Below, in pieces: positions 27,016-36,387 of a DNA stretch of 64,000 nucleotides. The translations under genes and the position numbers were made by a program. Source of the DNA: Anaerolineales bacterium UBA2181 (GTDB taxonomy: Bacteria > Chloroflexota > Anaerolineae > Promineifilales > UBA4811); NCBI GenBank assembly GCA_002328075.1, contig DCVT01000046.1, positions 1 to 64,000 on the forward strand, in the 5' to 3' direction. How positions within the stretch are numbered: position 1 is the first letter of the stretch; the number at the start of each line of letters is the position of its first letter. The notes below the pieces were generated by a model. That model was not told the origin of the DNA. It ran no database searches and saw only the letters and a list, made by a program, of their open reading frames with translations.

Positions 27016-27240
27016 GCGTCACGCACGCTGCTGGTCAGGAGAATGTGACGTTGTGGAGCGGCCGATTTGACCACGCCACCGTCTCAAACTCGGCAACGAG
27101 CCGTCCCACCCTTGGACACGTGGCGGTCAGTGCAGTCGCATCAGGTGGAAGGACGCAGTGCGCCGGCCGCCGCGTGCTACCAACTGGAGGTTGCGAGCTT
27201 GTGCGTGACCGAACCGACCGTCGGCCTCGTCGCGGCCTGG
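27012..27240 (+). pseudogene. argH: Probable remnant of argininosuccinate lyase gene (argH)
   Basis: A GTG at 27012 overlaps the argJ stop as GTGA, the arrangement of a coupled downstream gene. After 11 codons the frame reads VTLWSGRFD, the strongly conserved start of ArgH (usually LWGGRF). Beyond this no frame keeps the ArgH sequence, although pieces such as LKLGNE and an SVQSH-like stretch in other frames could be decayed ArgH. The downstream limit is approximate. The identification rests on a nine-residue match plus operon position. Confidence 0.5.
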
Positions 27241-27337
27241 TAATGATGGCACGGGGCGCCGCCGGCGGATGGGCCGTTCGTTTCCCGTGGCCGCTCCGCG
27301 AATGCCGACCGCACGGGACGATGCAGTTCGTTGTTGC

Positions 27338-27366
27338 TGGACAGGTCGTTCACCGGGCAGTAGAAT
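27338..27366 (+). promoter_or_regulatory. Promoter of the Fpg-like gene
   Basis: TGGACA (27338-27343), a 17-nt spacer and TAGAAT (27361-27366), about 90 nt before the start codon, inside the decayed region after argJ. Confidence 0.6.
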
Positions 27367-27456
27367 GGGTGCGTCGGGCAGGGTCCCGGAGCGGCACGCT
27401 GGCGGCGGAGCGGGTGGCACCGAGTGGCCGTCCAGGAGCATCACCAGGAGGCGTCC

Positions 27457-28287
27457 ATGTTCGAATTGCCAGAGTACATCATTGTAGCCCGCCAATTCAA
27501 CGAGCTGGTCCGAGGTCGGGTGATCGGCCAAGGGAGCCTGGGCAATTCGCCCCACAAATTCGTCTGGTACAACCGCACGCCGGACGAGTTCGCCGACCTG
27601 ACCCGCGGCAAATCCGTCGGCGAGGCGCACGCCAGGGGCCGATGGCTTTTTGTGCCGCTCGAACCTGGCTATGTTCTGCTTTTTGGAGAGTGTGGGGGCA
27701 AGATTCTGTACCACGCGCCCGACGCCGCGCTACCACTCAAGTACCACCTATGGCTCCGCTTTGCCGACGGATCCGCCCTGACCGCCACAACTCAGATGTG
27801 GGGGGCATTCGAGTTATATGAAAAGGGCCAGGAGTTGGAACGCCAATATGTGCGCGATATGCGTCCCACGCCCGTCGAGCCGGCTTTCACGCCGGCGTAT
27901 TTCGACGGGCTGATCGAGTCCCTGGCCCGGGCGGAGAAGCGGAGCGTCAAGGGGCTGCTGACGCAGGAGCAGCTGATCCCGGGTCTCGGCAACTCGATTG
28001 CGCAAGATATCCTCTTCCGGGCCCGGCTCCATCCGCGGCATCCCATCGACGCGCTGTCGACCGAACAGCGGCTGGCGCTCTACCGGGCAATCCAGGAGAC
28101 CACCCAGCAGGTCATTGACCAGGGAGGCCGGTACGACGAGGTCGATCTGCTCGGCAAAGCGGGACGCTACGTACGCCTGATGGACAGCCGGTCGGCCGGA
28201 CGGCCCTGCCCCGCCTGCGGGACCACCGTTGCCAAGATCCAATACCTGGGCGGCGCGTGCTATTTCTGCCCCCAGTGTCAGGTGTAA
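27457..28287 (+). CDS. Fpg/Nei-family protein lacking the N-terminal catalytic proline
   Basis: A 276-residue member of the formamidopyrimidine-DNA glycosylase fold. The helix-two-turn-helix region is QEQLIPGLGNSIAQDILFRARLHP. A C-terminal zinc finger has CPACG and CYFCPQC. True Fpg starts M-P-E and uses Pro as the nucleophile; here the start is M-F-E-L-P-E, so Pro is replaced by Phe while Glu is kept. The beta-hairpin Lys (normally RGK) is RGR. ATG 27457 with AGGAGG upstream leaves no alternative start that would restore the Pro. It is probably a DNA-binding or altered-activity relative. Confidence 0.85.
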   Translation: MFELPEYIIVARQFNELVRGRVIGQGSLGNSPHKFVWYNRTPDEFADLTRGKSVGEAHARGRWLFVPLEPGYVLLFGECGGKILYHAPDAALPLKYHLWLRFADGSALTATTQMWGAFELYEKGQELERQYVRDMRPTPVEPAFTPAYFDGLIESLARAEKRSVKGLLTQEQLIPGLGNSIAQDILFRARLHPRHPIDALSTEQRLALYRAIQETTQQVIDQGGRYDEVDLLGKAGRYVRLMDSRSAGRPCPACGTTVAKIQYLGGACYFCPQCQV

Positions 28288-28731
28288 GCCCCGGCCCGGC
28301 CGCCACCCACCGCCCCCGGCACCATCGTGGCCGGCCGGTGGCGTTAAACGCATTCCTGTAACCCCGGTGGCATTCGCTGGAGGATGATCCGCCGGGCGCA
28401 CCACACGGCCGGGGATTGACCACAAGGCCCGCTGGCAGGCCCGGGCCGGAACCCATGCTGGGCGACCGGCATCTTGATGTGGAGGAAGGAGGAGGGTCCG
28501 ATGGCGGTCAATCGCATGCTCGGCCGAGTGTGGTGGTTGGTGCCACCGTGCGTGCCGATCGGGCGCCAGGTCCTGCCTGCCACCGTTCCAGGTGTTCCCA
28601 CCGGCGGCAGAGAATGGCGCTGCCGGTTTGCTCGTCGTGAGGACGGTATTGCGGTATGATGCGTGGGTCTGGCCGGATGATGCCGGAGGCTCGTGTGGCT
28701 CCACCTCCAGTCCGGCAGAAAAAGGGAGTGC
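28288..28731 (+). other. Intergenic region, no gene seen
   Basis: 444 nt between the Fpg-like and glycogen synthase genes. No reading frame looks coding. A TATGAT at 28655-28660 could be the -10 for glgA, but its -35 is poor. The start is rich in CCGGCC repeats without a U-run, so no terminator is claimed. Confidence 0.5.
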
Positions 28732-30210
28732 ATGGCTATGCTCAACATCGTTATGATTGCATCCGAGTGTGTCCCCTTTGCCAAAACCGGCGGCCTGGCC
28801 GACGTGGTCGGAGCACTCCCCCCGGCGCTGTCGGTTCTGGGTCATCGAGTTGTGGTCATCATTCCCAAGTATGGGTTTGTCGACTCTTCGCTGCATCCTA
28901 TGCGGCCGCTCCCCAACCCATTGGGCGTCCGGATGGGAAACATGCAAGAGTGGTGCGCGGTCCATGAAGCCAGCTTGCCCGGCAAGGTCCCGGTATATCT
29001 CATCGAGCACGATCTCTACTTTGGCCGCCCCGGACTCTACCATGACGCCGCCTTGAACGATTACGTCGACAACCCGCGGCGCTTTAGCCTTCTCGCTCGA
29101 GCGGGTCTTCAGCTTTGTCAGGACCTCCCATTCCGGCCGGATGTGGTTCACGTTCACGACTGGCAGACCGCACTGGCGACCGCTTACCTGAAGGTGTGGC
29201 ATTGGGACAGTCCCATCTTGGGTCCGGCCGGCAGCCTCCTCACCATCCACAATATCGGTTACCAGGGAAAGTACCCGTCCAGCCATTATGAATATATTGG
29301 CCTCGGTTGGCCCAACTTTGAGCCGGACATACTCGAAGACTATGGCCAGATCAACTTTCTCAAGGGGGGGATCCATTACGCCGACCTGGTCAACACGGTC
29401 AGCCCCACCTACGCCAACGAGACCAGGACCCCGGGTGGTGGAATGGGACTGGCACCCTATCTGAACAACAAAGGCGACCGTTACATCGGCATTCTGAACG
29501 GCGTTGACTATACACACTGGGATCCGTCGGCCGATCCGCTTATACCGGCGGCATACTCGGCCACCGACCTGGCCGGCAAGTCGGTCTGCAAACGCGCCTT
29601 GCAGGATCGGATGGGCCTCCAGGTCGAACCCCAGGTACCGCTGGTTGGCGTCATCAGCCGATTTGCCCACCAGAAAGGACTGGATGTGTTGGCACAGGTT
29701 GTTGACGGCGTTCTCCAGCAGATGGTGGTGCAGTTTGCGGTGCTGGGGTCCGGCGACCCGGCGTTGGAGACGTTTTTCGGGGCGCTGCCCGGCAGATACC
29801 CCGGCCGGGCGGCCAGCGTCATCGGCTACGACAATGAACTGGCTCATTGGATCGAGGCCGGCGCGGATTTCTTTCTCATGCCCTCCCGGTATGAACCGTG
29901 CGGACTTAACCAACTCTATTCCCTCAGGTACGGAACCCTGCCCATTGTCCGCGCTACCGGCGGTCTGGCGGACACGGTCGAGCAGTACGATCAGTCGACC
30001 GCGGCCGGCACCGGGTTCAAGTTCTGGGACCTCACCGCCCAGGCGTTGCACGACACCATCGGCTGGGCGGTCAGCACCTATTTTGACCGTCCGCACCATC
30101 TGCTGCAGTTGGTCCGGCGCGCCATGAGCCGGGATTTTTCCTGGGAGCAGAGTGCGCTCGGCTACCAGGCGGCATACCTCCGCGCCATGGAGATCAAACG
30201 GGGTCGGTAG
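28732..30210 (+). CDS. glgA: Glycogen synthase (ADP-glucose, GT5)
   Basis: A 492-residue starch/glycogen synthase that adds glucose from ADP-glucose to alpha-1,4-glucan. The N-terminal KTGGLADVVGALPPAL is the nucleotide-sugar-binding motif. VHVHDWQTAL, the GVISRFAHQKGLD start of the second Rossmann domain, and MPSRYEPCGLNQLYSLRYG with the catalytic Glu region follow. The length is normal for GlgA. AAAGGGAG precedes ATG 28732. No other glycogen genes adjoin it, although the GH13 glycosidase at 40.5 kb may act on related glucans. Confidence 0.95.
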   Translation: MAMLNIVMIASECVPFAKTGGLADVVGALPPALSVLGHRVVVIIPKYGFVDSSLHPMRPLPNPLGVRMGNMQEWCAVHEASLPGKVPVYLIEHDLYFGRPGLYHDAALNDYVDNPRRFSLLARAGLQLCQDLPFRPDVVHVHDWQTALATAYLKVWHWDSPILGPAGSLLTIHNIGYQGKYPSSHYEYIGLGWPNFEPDILEDYGQINFLKGGIHYADLVNTVSPTYANETRTPGGGMGLAPYLNNKGDRYIGILNGVDYTHWDPSADPLIPAAYSATDLAGKSVCKRALQDRMGLQVEPQVPLVGVISRFAHQKGLDVLAQVVDGVLQQMVVQFAVLGSGDPALETFFGALPGRYPGRAASVIGYDNELAHWIEAGADFFLMPSRYEPCGLNQLYSLRYGTLPIVRATGGLADTVEQYDQSTAAGTGFKFWDLTAQALHDTIGWAVSTYFDRPHHLLQLVRRAMSRDFSWEQSALGYQAAYLRAMEIKRGR

Positions 30211-30388
30211 CTTCGCAGGACACGGTGGCCTATCGGTTGGCGTCCTCGGGCGGAGGCGCCCGTACCGCAGTTGCCTGCCCGGCGACGGCGGGTCGGGCCT
30301 GGACGTGACCAGACCGAACCGGTGGCCCGAGCGCTCCTTCAGAAGAGCTATTGACTGCAGGCGCCTGGCGCAGCGGGCGATGCACCGC

Positions 30389-30394
30389 TATAAT
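30389..30394 (+). promoter_or_regulatory. -10 element of the M20 peptidase gene
   Basis: Perfect TATAAT, 47 nt upstream of the start codon. The best -35 at 17-nt spacing (TGGCGC, 30366-30371) is weak. Confidence 0.45.
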
Positions 30395-30441
30395 TCCACG
30401 GACTGTTCTTAGGCATTGATCAGAACCGAGGAAAAGGAACC

Positions 30442-31803
30442 ATGGACGCTTTTGCATTTGCCCGCGCTAACCGGCCGCGGTTCTTGGGTGAGTTGGAGGA
30501 ATTCCTGCGGATTCCGAGCGTCAGCACCCAACCCGAACACCAACCGGACATGCTGGACGCTGCCAATTGGCTCCGCGACCAGCTACTCGCAGTCGGTTTC
30601 CCGCGCGCCGAGATACTGCCGACCGCCGGCCACCCGATCGTGTTCGCCGAGTGGAGCTGCCGGCGGCCCGCGGCGCCTACCGTCCTGTTATACGGTCACT
30701 ATGACGTGCAACCGGCCGACCCGCTGGAGCTATGGCGGACGCCCCCCTTTGAGCCGGTTGTCGTCGGTGACGACCTGTACGCCCGCGGGGCTTCCGACGA
30801 CAAGGGCCAACTCCTGGCCCAGATCAAGGCAGTGGAATCACTGTCCGCCACCGCCGGAGAGCCGCCGGTCAGCATTCGCTGTCTCTTCGAGGGCGAGGAA
30901 GAGAGCGGCAGCGAACATCTGGACGATTTTGTCACTGCCAACCGGTCCATCTTGCAGGCTGACGTCGCCCTCATCTCCGATTCGTCCATCCTTTCCAAGG
31001 ACCAGCCATCCATCATCTACGCCGTCCGCGGCATCACCTACGTGGAGGTGGAAGTGACCGGCCCGGCCGGCGATCTGCATTCCGGCCGGTACGGCGGCGC
31101 CGTCCACAACCCCATCCACGCACTGGCGGAGATGATCGCCGGCTTGCACGATTCCCAGGGTCGGATCACGATCCCAGGCTTTTACGACCGAGTGCAGGTC
31201 CTCACGCCGGCCGAGCGCGCCGGCCTGGCGCGGCTTCCCTTTGACCGCCACGCTTGGCTCAGGGAAGCAGGTATCACCACCGATTGGGGAGAACCGGAAT
31301 ACAGCATCGTAGAGCGAACCACCGCCCGGCCCACGCTGGACGTCAACGGCATATGGGGCGGCTACACCCAGCCCGGCGCCAAGACCGTGTTGCCCAGCAA
31401 GGCGTTCGCCAAGATATCCATGCGGCTGGTGCCGCAGCAGGATCCGGCCGAGATCAGCCGTCTGATCCAGGACCATTTTCAGGCCATTGCGCCGCCGGCG
31501 GTGACAGTCCAGGTGCGTGAGCTCCATCATGGTCAGGGCGCCATCGTGCCTCTGGACAGCCCGGCAATCCAGGCCGCTGCTCGCGCGTACGCCGAGAGTT
31601 TCGGCGCCGAACCTCTCTTCGTGCGTGAAGGGGGGTCGCTTCCAGTAGTTGCCACCCTCCGGCGGGAGTTGGGAATCGACTCCATCCTGATGGGTTTCGG
31701 CCTGCCGGACGACAATCTGCACGCGCCCAACGAAAAGCTGCACCTCCCCAACTATTTCCGGGGCATCGACACCGTCATCCGGTTCTTGAGCTACCTGGCG
31801 TGA
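30442..31803 (+). CDS. M20-family metallopeptidase (dipeptidase type)
   Basis: A 453-residue M20 peptidase. LLYGHYDVQPAD holds the first metal-binding His and Asp, ARGASDDKGQ the bridging Asp, and FEGEEESGS the catalytic and metal-binding Glu pair. SGRYGGAVHNP matches the dimerisation/lid domain and the last motif is near NEKLHLPNYF. Length and motifs fit the CNDP-like dipeptidase group. The start has GAGGAAAAGGAA upstream. The stop overlaps the next gene as GTGA. Confidence 0.9.
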   Translation: MDAFAFARANRPRFLGELEEFLRIPSVSTQPEHQPDMLDAANWLRDQLLAVGFPRAEILPTAGHPIVFAEWSCRRPAAPTVLLYGHYDVQPADPLELWRTPPFEPVVVGDDLYARGASDDKGQLLAQIKAVESLSATAGEPPVSIRCLFEGEEESGSEHLDDFVTANRSILQADVALISDSSILSKDQPSIIYAVRGITYVEVEVTGPAGDLHSGRYGGAVHNPIHALAEMIAGLHDSQGRITIPGFYDRVQVLTPAERAGLARLPFDRHAWLREAGITTDWGEPEYSIVERTTARPTLDVNGIWGGYTQPGAKTVLPSKAFAKISMRLVPQQDPAEISRLIQDHFQAIAPPAVTVQVRELHHGQGAIVPLDSPAIQAAARAYAESFGAEPLFVREGGSLPVVATLRRELGIDSILMGFGLPDDNLHAPNEKLHLPNYFRGIDTVIRFLSYLA

Positions 31804-32807
31804 CCGACAACCCGGTACTGCATCAACTGGCGGGCGCTGATCCGCCGTTGCAGGCGCTGGAGAGCGGCGCAAATGGCCGTTTCCGGCGCGGGCAGGACGG
31901 TGTGAAAGCGATCTTTGCCCTGACCGGCGGCCAGGCCGAGTTCATCTGTTTTGCCACTCACACGCTATGCTACGTCCGGTCGTCTCTGGGTCACCCCGCA
32001 CTCTATCCCATTGAGCCTAGCCATATCGAGCGCCCGGTGCGAGCACTGCTGATGGATCTGGACGGAACCAGCGTGCACAGCGAGTCTTTCTGGATCTGGG
32101 CCATCGAAAAGACCACGGCTCGTCTGCTGGAAAACCCGGCATTTTTTCTGGAGCCGGCCGACCTTCCATACGTCGCCGGTCGAAGCGTATCCGAGCACCT
32201 GCAACACTGTCTGGACAAGTACTGCCCGGGACAGACCCTCTCGCAGGCGCGCGCTGCCTATTTCGAACTGGTCCACGCTGAGATGGAAGCCATACTCCAG
32301 GGAAAGGTCCGGCCGGGCCTCTTTGATCCCGCCCCCGGACTGAAGGATTTTATCCAAGCAGTCCGGAAACAGGGCATCAAGTTGGGTCTGGTTACCGCCG
32401 GATTGTACGAGAAGGGCTGGCCCGAGATCGTTGCTGCGTTTCAATCGATGGACATGGGAGACCCGCGCGAGACCTACGACGCGATCATCACCGCCGGGTT
32501 CCCGCTTCGCGATCGCCAGCCAGGCACCCTGGGCGAACTCGAGGCCAAACCCCATCCCTGGTTATATGCCGAGGCCGCCTGCATCGGGTTGGGGATCCCC
32601 CACGCCGATCGCCATTCGGTGGTGGGCATTGAAGACAGCGCGGCTGGCATCCTCTCTATCCGGCTGGCGGGCTTTTCGGCCATCGGCCTGTCAGAGGGCA
32701 ACATTGAGCAGAGCGGGGCCCGCGTCCTTTGCGACCATTATTGCGAGTCGCTGTCCGACGCGCTGTCCGTCGTGCTGGGCCCCAAAATGGGCCTCACGGA
32801 TGGTTAA
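31800..32807 (+). CDS. HAD-superfamily phosphatase (beta-phosphoglucomutase-like)
   Basis: A 335-residue protein. The HAD nucleophile motif is ALLMDLDGTSVHSES (first Asp about residue 86), motif II Thr is in LGLVTAGL, the Lys is in EAKPHPWLY, and the motif III acid pair is in VVGIEDSAAGI. The helical cap sits between motifs I and II. The first 80 residues are an unrecognised N-terminal extension; the GTG start at 31800 overlaps the peptidase stop as GTGA, so a shorter internal start is also possible. Likely a sugar-phosphate phosphatase or mutase. Confidence 0.82.
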   Translation: MTDNPVLHQLAGADPPLQALESGANGRFRRGQDGVKAIFALTGGQAEFICFATHTLCYVRSSLGHPALYPIEPSHIERPVRALLMDLDGTSVHSESFWIWAIEKTTARLLENPAFFLEPADLPYVAGRSVSEHLQHCLDKYCPGQTLSQARAAYFELVHAEMEAILQGKVRPGLFDPAPGLKDFIQAVRKQGIKLGLVTAGLYEKGWPEIVAAFQSMDMGDPRETYDAIITAGFPLRDRQPGTLGELEAKPHPWLYAEAACIGLGIPHADRHSVVGIEDSAAGILSIRLAGFSAIGLSEGNIEQSGARVLCDHYCESLSDALSVVLGPKMGLTDG

Positions 32808-32822
32808 GCTGCCAGACAATGC

Positions 32823-32828
32823 TACAAT
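32823..32828 (+). promoter_or_regulatory. -10 element before the nucleotide-sugar dehydratase gene
   Basis: TACAAT, 60 nt before the start codon. No convincing -35 lies at the right distance (best TGGTTA at 32801). Confidence 0.35.
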
Positions 32829-32888
32829 ATGGTCGGCAGACGCGCGCTCGGTGTCTTGACCGGGCGGGCAACGATTGCAGGAGTGAAC

Positions 32889-33926
32889 ATGAGGGATGCG
32901 GGTGATTTCTGGTCTGGACGAAACGTCTTGGTCACCGGTTGCACTGGCCTGCTGGGGTCGTGGCTGACAGAGACGCTGGTCGACCGCCAGGCCGCAGTAG
33001 TCGGTTTGGTCCGTGATTGGGTGCCCCATTCGCATTTGATACGATCCGGCGTGATCGACAGGATACGGGTGGTCCGCGGCGAGGTTCAGGACTATGACTT
33101 GATGCACCGCGTCCTCAACGAATATGAGGTGGATACGGTCTTTCATCTGGCGGCGCTCACCATCGTCACCATCGCCAACCGCGCGCCTCTGGCAACGTAT
33201 GATACGAACATCCGCGGCAGTTGGACCGTCTTCGAAGCGGCCCGCAACTCGCCCCTGGTAAGCCGAGTGGTCTTTGCCTCCAGCGACAAGGCGTACGGCA
33301 CACAGCAACGTCTCCCCTACACCGAGGAGATGCCGCTGCTCGGACAGCACCCTTATGATGTTTCCAAGGCATGCGGGGAGTTGCTGGCGGCAAACTATCA
33401 CAATTCATATCGTCTGCCGGTTGCCGTCACCCGTTGCGCCAACCTGTATGGTGGCGGCGACCTCAATTTCAGCCGTCTTGTGCCAGAAGTGGTTCGCTGC
33501 GCCCTGTTAGGACGGCGCCCGGTCATTCGGTCTGACGGTTCGATGCGCCGCGACTACCTGTACGTGCGCGACGCGGCAAACGGCTACCTGATGCTGGCGG
33601 AGCACATGGACGACACCGCGCTTCACGGACAAGCCTTCAACTTTGGCATTGACGACCCGCTCACCGTCCTGGCGATGACCCGGCTGATCCTTTCGCTCGC
33701 CGGGCACCCGGAATTGGAACCCATCGTGGAGAGCCGCGCGTTGCAGGAGATCTATGACCAGTACCTGTGCAGCGAGAAAGCACATCGGGTGCTGGGCTGG
33801 TATCCACAGTATTCGTTGGATGAAGGCCTGACCGAGACGTTGGCGTGGTACCGGGCATACCTGGAGGAACAGGGCACGTTGCCCGGGGTCGCCCCGGACG
33901 ATCCGTCCCCAACTCCGGCGCCGTAA
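32889..33926 (+). CDS. CDP-glucose 4,6-dehydratase-like SDR
   Basis: A 345-residue extended SDR. VTGCTGLLGSWL is the NAD loop and HPYDVSKACGE holds the active-site Tyr and Lys. The SSDKAYG segment and the RRDYLYVRDAANGYL stretch are what I expect of CDP-glucose 4,6-dehydratases (RfbG-like), which start synthesis of dideoxy or branched sugars. GGAGTGAAC precedes ATG 32889. No other sugar-biosynthesis genes surround it, so the substrate is uncertain. Confidence 0.82.
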   Translation: MRDAGDFWSGRNVLVTGCTGLLGSWLTETLVDRQAAVVGLVRDWVPHSHLIRSGVIDRIRVVRGEVQDYDLMHRVLNEYEVDTVFHLAALTIVTIANRAPLATYDTNIRGSWTVFEAARNSPLVSRVVFASSDKAYGTQQRLPYTEEMPLLGQHPYDVSKACGELLAANYHNSYRLPVAVTRCANLYGGGDLNFSRLVPEVVRCALLGRRPVIRSDGSMRRDYLYVRDAANGYLMLAEHMDDTALHGQAFNFGIDDPLTVLAMTRLILSLAGHPELEPIVESRALQEIYDQYLCSEKAHRVLGWYPQYSLDEGLTETLAWYRAYLEEQGTLPGVAPDDPSPTPAP

Positions 33927-33948
33927 GGCGTCAGGCCGCATCCCCCAT

Positions 33949-36363
33949 ATGAACCGCGGCAACAGATCCTGGCTCGAATGGCTGCTGGTCGCAGCCGTCA
34001 TCCTCTGGGTAATGGGACTCCCGCCGGCGGCAGCTTTGGCCGCCAGATGGTTGATCCGGGCCCCCCAGGAGGGTTTCGCCCTCCTGGTGGGCGTCATTCA
34101 GTTGGTCGGTGTCCTGGTTTTCCTGGCACTCGTCCGGCTGGCGCCCAGCTGGACCCGGGGCGCTTTGGCCTGCCGTCTCCTGGTCCTCTCCTCGTCGTGG
34201 TGGCTGCTGGACGGCCTGAGCCGCCAATTGCTCTCCCAACATCCCAACTGGTCAGCGCTGGTTCGACTGCTGGGTGGGAGCCTGCTGGTTATCGGCCTGG
34301 GCCGTTGGTCGTTGCGCCGCGGTCCGGCAACCGGTTGGCCCGGTTTCTGGCGCGACACCGGATTGAGCCGGTCCGGATCGTTGACCTGGGCTCTGGCAGC
34401 CGGCGCTCTGGTGGTTTGGCCCTGGTTTCTGGCCGGCTCATTGGGCGATTGGAGCACGAGCGCGGGCGTCGTGCTGCAGGCGGCGGCTGAGGCGTTGGTC
34501 ACCGAGTGGATCTGGAGGGGCCTGGCGCTGCACCTGCTAGTTCGAGTCACCGGGCGGCGATGGTCGGCTGCGCTTGTCGGGCTGCTCCTGTACACCGGCT
34601 TTGAGATCAGCCGTTACGCAGCCGGGAGCAGTTCGGCCGGCGGCTGGGAGGCCGCCACCGCCATCCTGGTCGCGGTGGTGGCAACGGGTTTGTGGGCGCT
34701 CCCGGGTAGGGGCCAATACGGGGTCTGGGGACCGGTTGTCTTTCACTTTGGCTACAAGGCCTTCCCGGCGCTGTTCACGGACCCACGTGCCGAGGTCGAG
34801 TTGGTTACCTGGGCTGCCCAAGGGGCAACCGCGGTCCTGACAGGCTTTGTGGGCCTGATGGTGTTGGCCTGGCTCATCTGGCATCGGTTCGCTCCGCCTC
34901 GGGCCGGCCGGCTTGAGCCGGCTCAGGGCTTCCCGAGGCCTCATGGAGCCGTGGCGGCCGGCAGTCTCTGGGCCCTGTCACTCATCCTGTACCTGACGGC
35001 CGGCATCCCCGGTTTCCACAACGACGGATACCTGATCATTCTCCGCGAACAGGTACCGGTGGGCGTCGAGTCCGCCCGCAGCCATGCGGCGGCCCTGTAT
35101 CAAGCATTGGTTGATACGGCTCAGCGGACCCAGGAACCGATCCGCACTGAATTGGAGCGCCTGGGTCTTTCCTACCGGCCTTATTACCTGGTCAACATGA
35201 TCCGGGTCGATGGGACCACCCGGGGCATGACCCAGTTTGCCCGATGGCCGGAGGTGGCCCAGGTCCTCCACCACCCCGCCGTGCGGCCGTACCCCATTCG
35301 GTGGCGGTTGCCCTACGGGCCCGCCGGCCCGGTGGATGCCACGCCGGCGTGGGGAGTGACCGCTGTTCACGCCCCCGAGGTCTGGAAGATGGGTATCACC
35401 GGCGCGGGCATCGTGGTCGCCGGGCAGGACAGCGGAATCGACTGGGAGCACCCCGAACTTCAGGACAGCTATCGCGGATGGGACGGGCAAAACGCCGACC
35501 ACGACCGGAACTGGCACGACGCCTGGGACGATGGGCGGATCCCGGTTGACGACGACCAGCACGGCACCCATACGCTGGGAACCGTGGTTGGCAACCGGGT
35601 AGGCATGGCGCCGGATGCTCAATGGATTGGCTGCCGCAATATGCGCCGCGGCATAGGAAACCCGGGCTCGTACGTCGAATGCATGGAGTTCTTTTTTGCA
35701 CCCTATCCGCTTGGTGGCGACCCGTTTGAGGATGGTGATCCGAGCCTTGCCCCACACGTGGTGAATAACTCCTGGGGATGCCCGCCGGAGGAAGGGTGTA
35801 CCGGCCCGGAACCTTTGCGGACGGCAGTAGAGGTGATGCGGGCGGCCGGCATCCTGATGGTTGTCAGCGCAGGGAACGAGGGGCCTGCCTGCGAGACAAT
35901 CTGGCTGCCCGCCAGCGAGGACGCTGTCCTGACCGTTGGCGCTACGAACCAGCAGGATCAGATAACCGGGTACAGCAGTCGTGGTCCATCCGGCGAGCTG
36001 ATCAAGCCGGACGTAGTGGCACCGGGCGTCGGAATCGTCTCCAGCATTCCCGGCGGCGGTTACGGCCGTTCAGAGGGCACTTCGATGGCCGGTCCTCATG
36101 TCGCGGGGTTGGCAGCCCTCCTCTGGTCGGCCGCACCGGACCTGGTCGGCGACATCACGCGTACCCATGACCTGATTGTGCAGACTGCCGAGGAAAGACC
36201 GGTGGACCTGACGTGTCAGACCGACGTTCAGGAATGTGCCTGCGGTCAGACCGAACCCGGCATGATACCGAATAACGTCTATGGTTATGGGATCGTGGAC
36301 GCCCTGGCCGCGGTGCAGGCCGCGCTCTCCACGTCCAACGCCACCAACGATCTTGCACCGTGA
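33949..36363 (+). CDS. Fusion of multi-span CPBP-like membrane domain and subtilisin-like serine protease
   Basis: An 804-residue protein. Residues 1-355 hold about eight hydrophobic segments. Within them TEWIWRG (Glu186, Arg190) and FHFGYKAFP (His266) resemble motifs of CPBP/CAAX intramembrane proteases, although the first Glu of the EExxxR motif is Thr. Residues 370-460 look like a prodomain. Residues 470-790 are an S8 subtilase with the catalytic triad Asp494 (QDSGID), His538 (DQHGTH), Ser712 (GTSMAG) and oxyanion Asn606/607 (VVNNSWG). The protease would sit outside the membrane, tethered by the N-terminal part. Start ATG 33949 has no strong ribosome site. The next gene follows after 24 nt. 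Confidence 0.88.
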   Translation: MNRGNRSWLEWLLVAAVILWVMGLPPAAALAARWLIRAPQEGFALLVGVIQLVGVLVFLALVRLAPSWTRGALACRLLVLSSSWWLLDGLSRQLLSQHPNWSALVRLLGGSLLVIGLGRWSLRRGPATGWPGFWRDTGLSRSGSLTWALAAGALVVWPWFLAGSLGDWSTSAGVVLQAAAEALVTEWIWRGLALHLLVRVTGRRWSAALVGLLLYTGFEISRYAAGSSSAGGWEAATAILVAVVATGLWALPGRGQYGVWGPVVFHFGYKAFPALFTDPRAEVELVTWAAQGATAVLTGFVGLMVLAWLIWHRFAPPRAGRLEPAQGFPRPHGAVAAGSLWALSLILYLTAGIPGFHNDGYLIILREQVPVGVESARSHAAALYQALVDTAQRTQEPIRTELERLGLSYRPYYLVNMIRVDGTTRGMTQFARWPEVAQVLHHPAVRPYPIRWRLPYGPAGPVDATPAWGVTAVHAPEVWKMGITGAGIVVAGQDSGIDWEHPELQDSYRGWDGQNADHDRNWHDAWDDGRIPVDDDQHGTHTLGTVVGNRVGMAPDAQWIGCRNMRRGIGNPGSYVECMEFFFAPYPLGGDPFEDGDPSLAPHVVNNSWGCPPEEGCTGPEPLRTAVEVMRAAGILMVVSAGNEGPACETIWLPASEDAVLTVGATNQQDQITGYSSRGPSGELIKPDVVAPGVGIVSSIPGGGYGRSEGTSMAGPHVAGLAALLWSAAPDLVGDITRTHDLIVQTAEERPVDLTCQTDVQECACGQTEPGMIPNNVYGYGIVDALAAVQAALSTSNATNDLAP

Positions 36364-36387
36364 TCAGAAACCAATCTGGAGGTGAAC

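Noticed and set aside
27814..30099. A 761-codon open frame on the minus strand
   Set aside because: It is antisense to the Fpg-like and glycogen synthase genes, whose motifs are clear; long shadow frames are expected at this GC content.
32829..32888. Upstream in-frame start codon at 32829 for the nucleotide-sugar dehydratase
   Set aside because: It directly follows the -10 element and has no ribosome site, while ATG 32889 has one and begins at the expected distance from the NAD loop.
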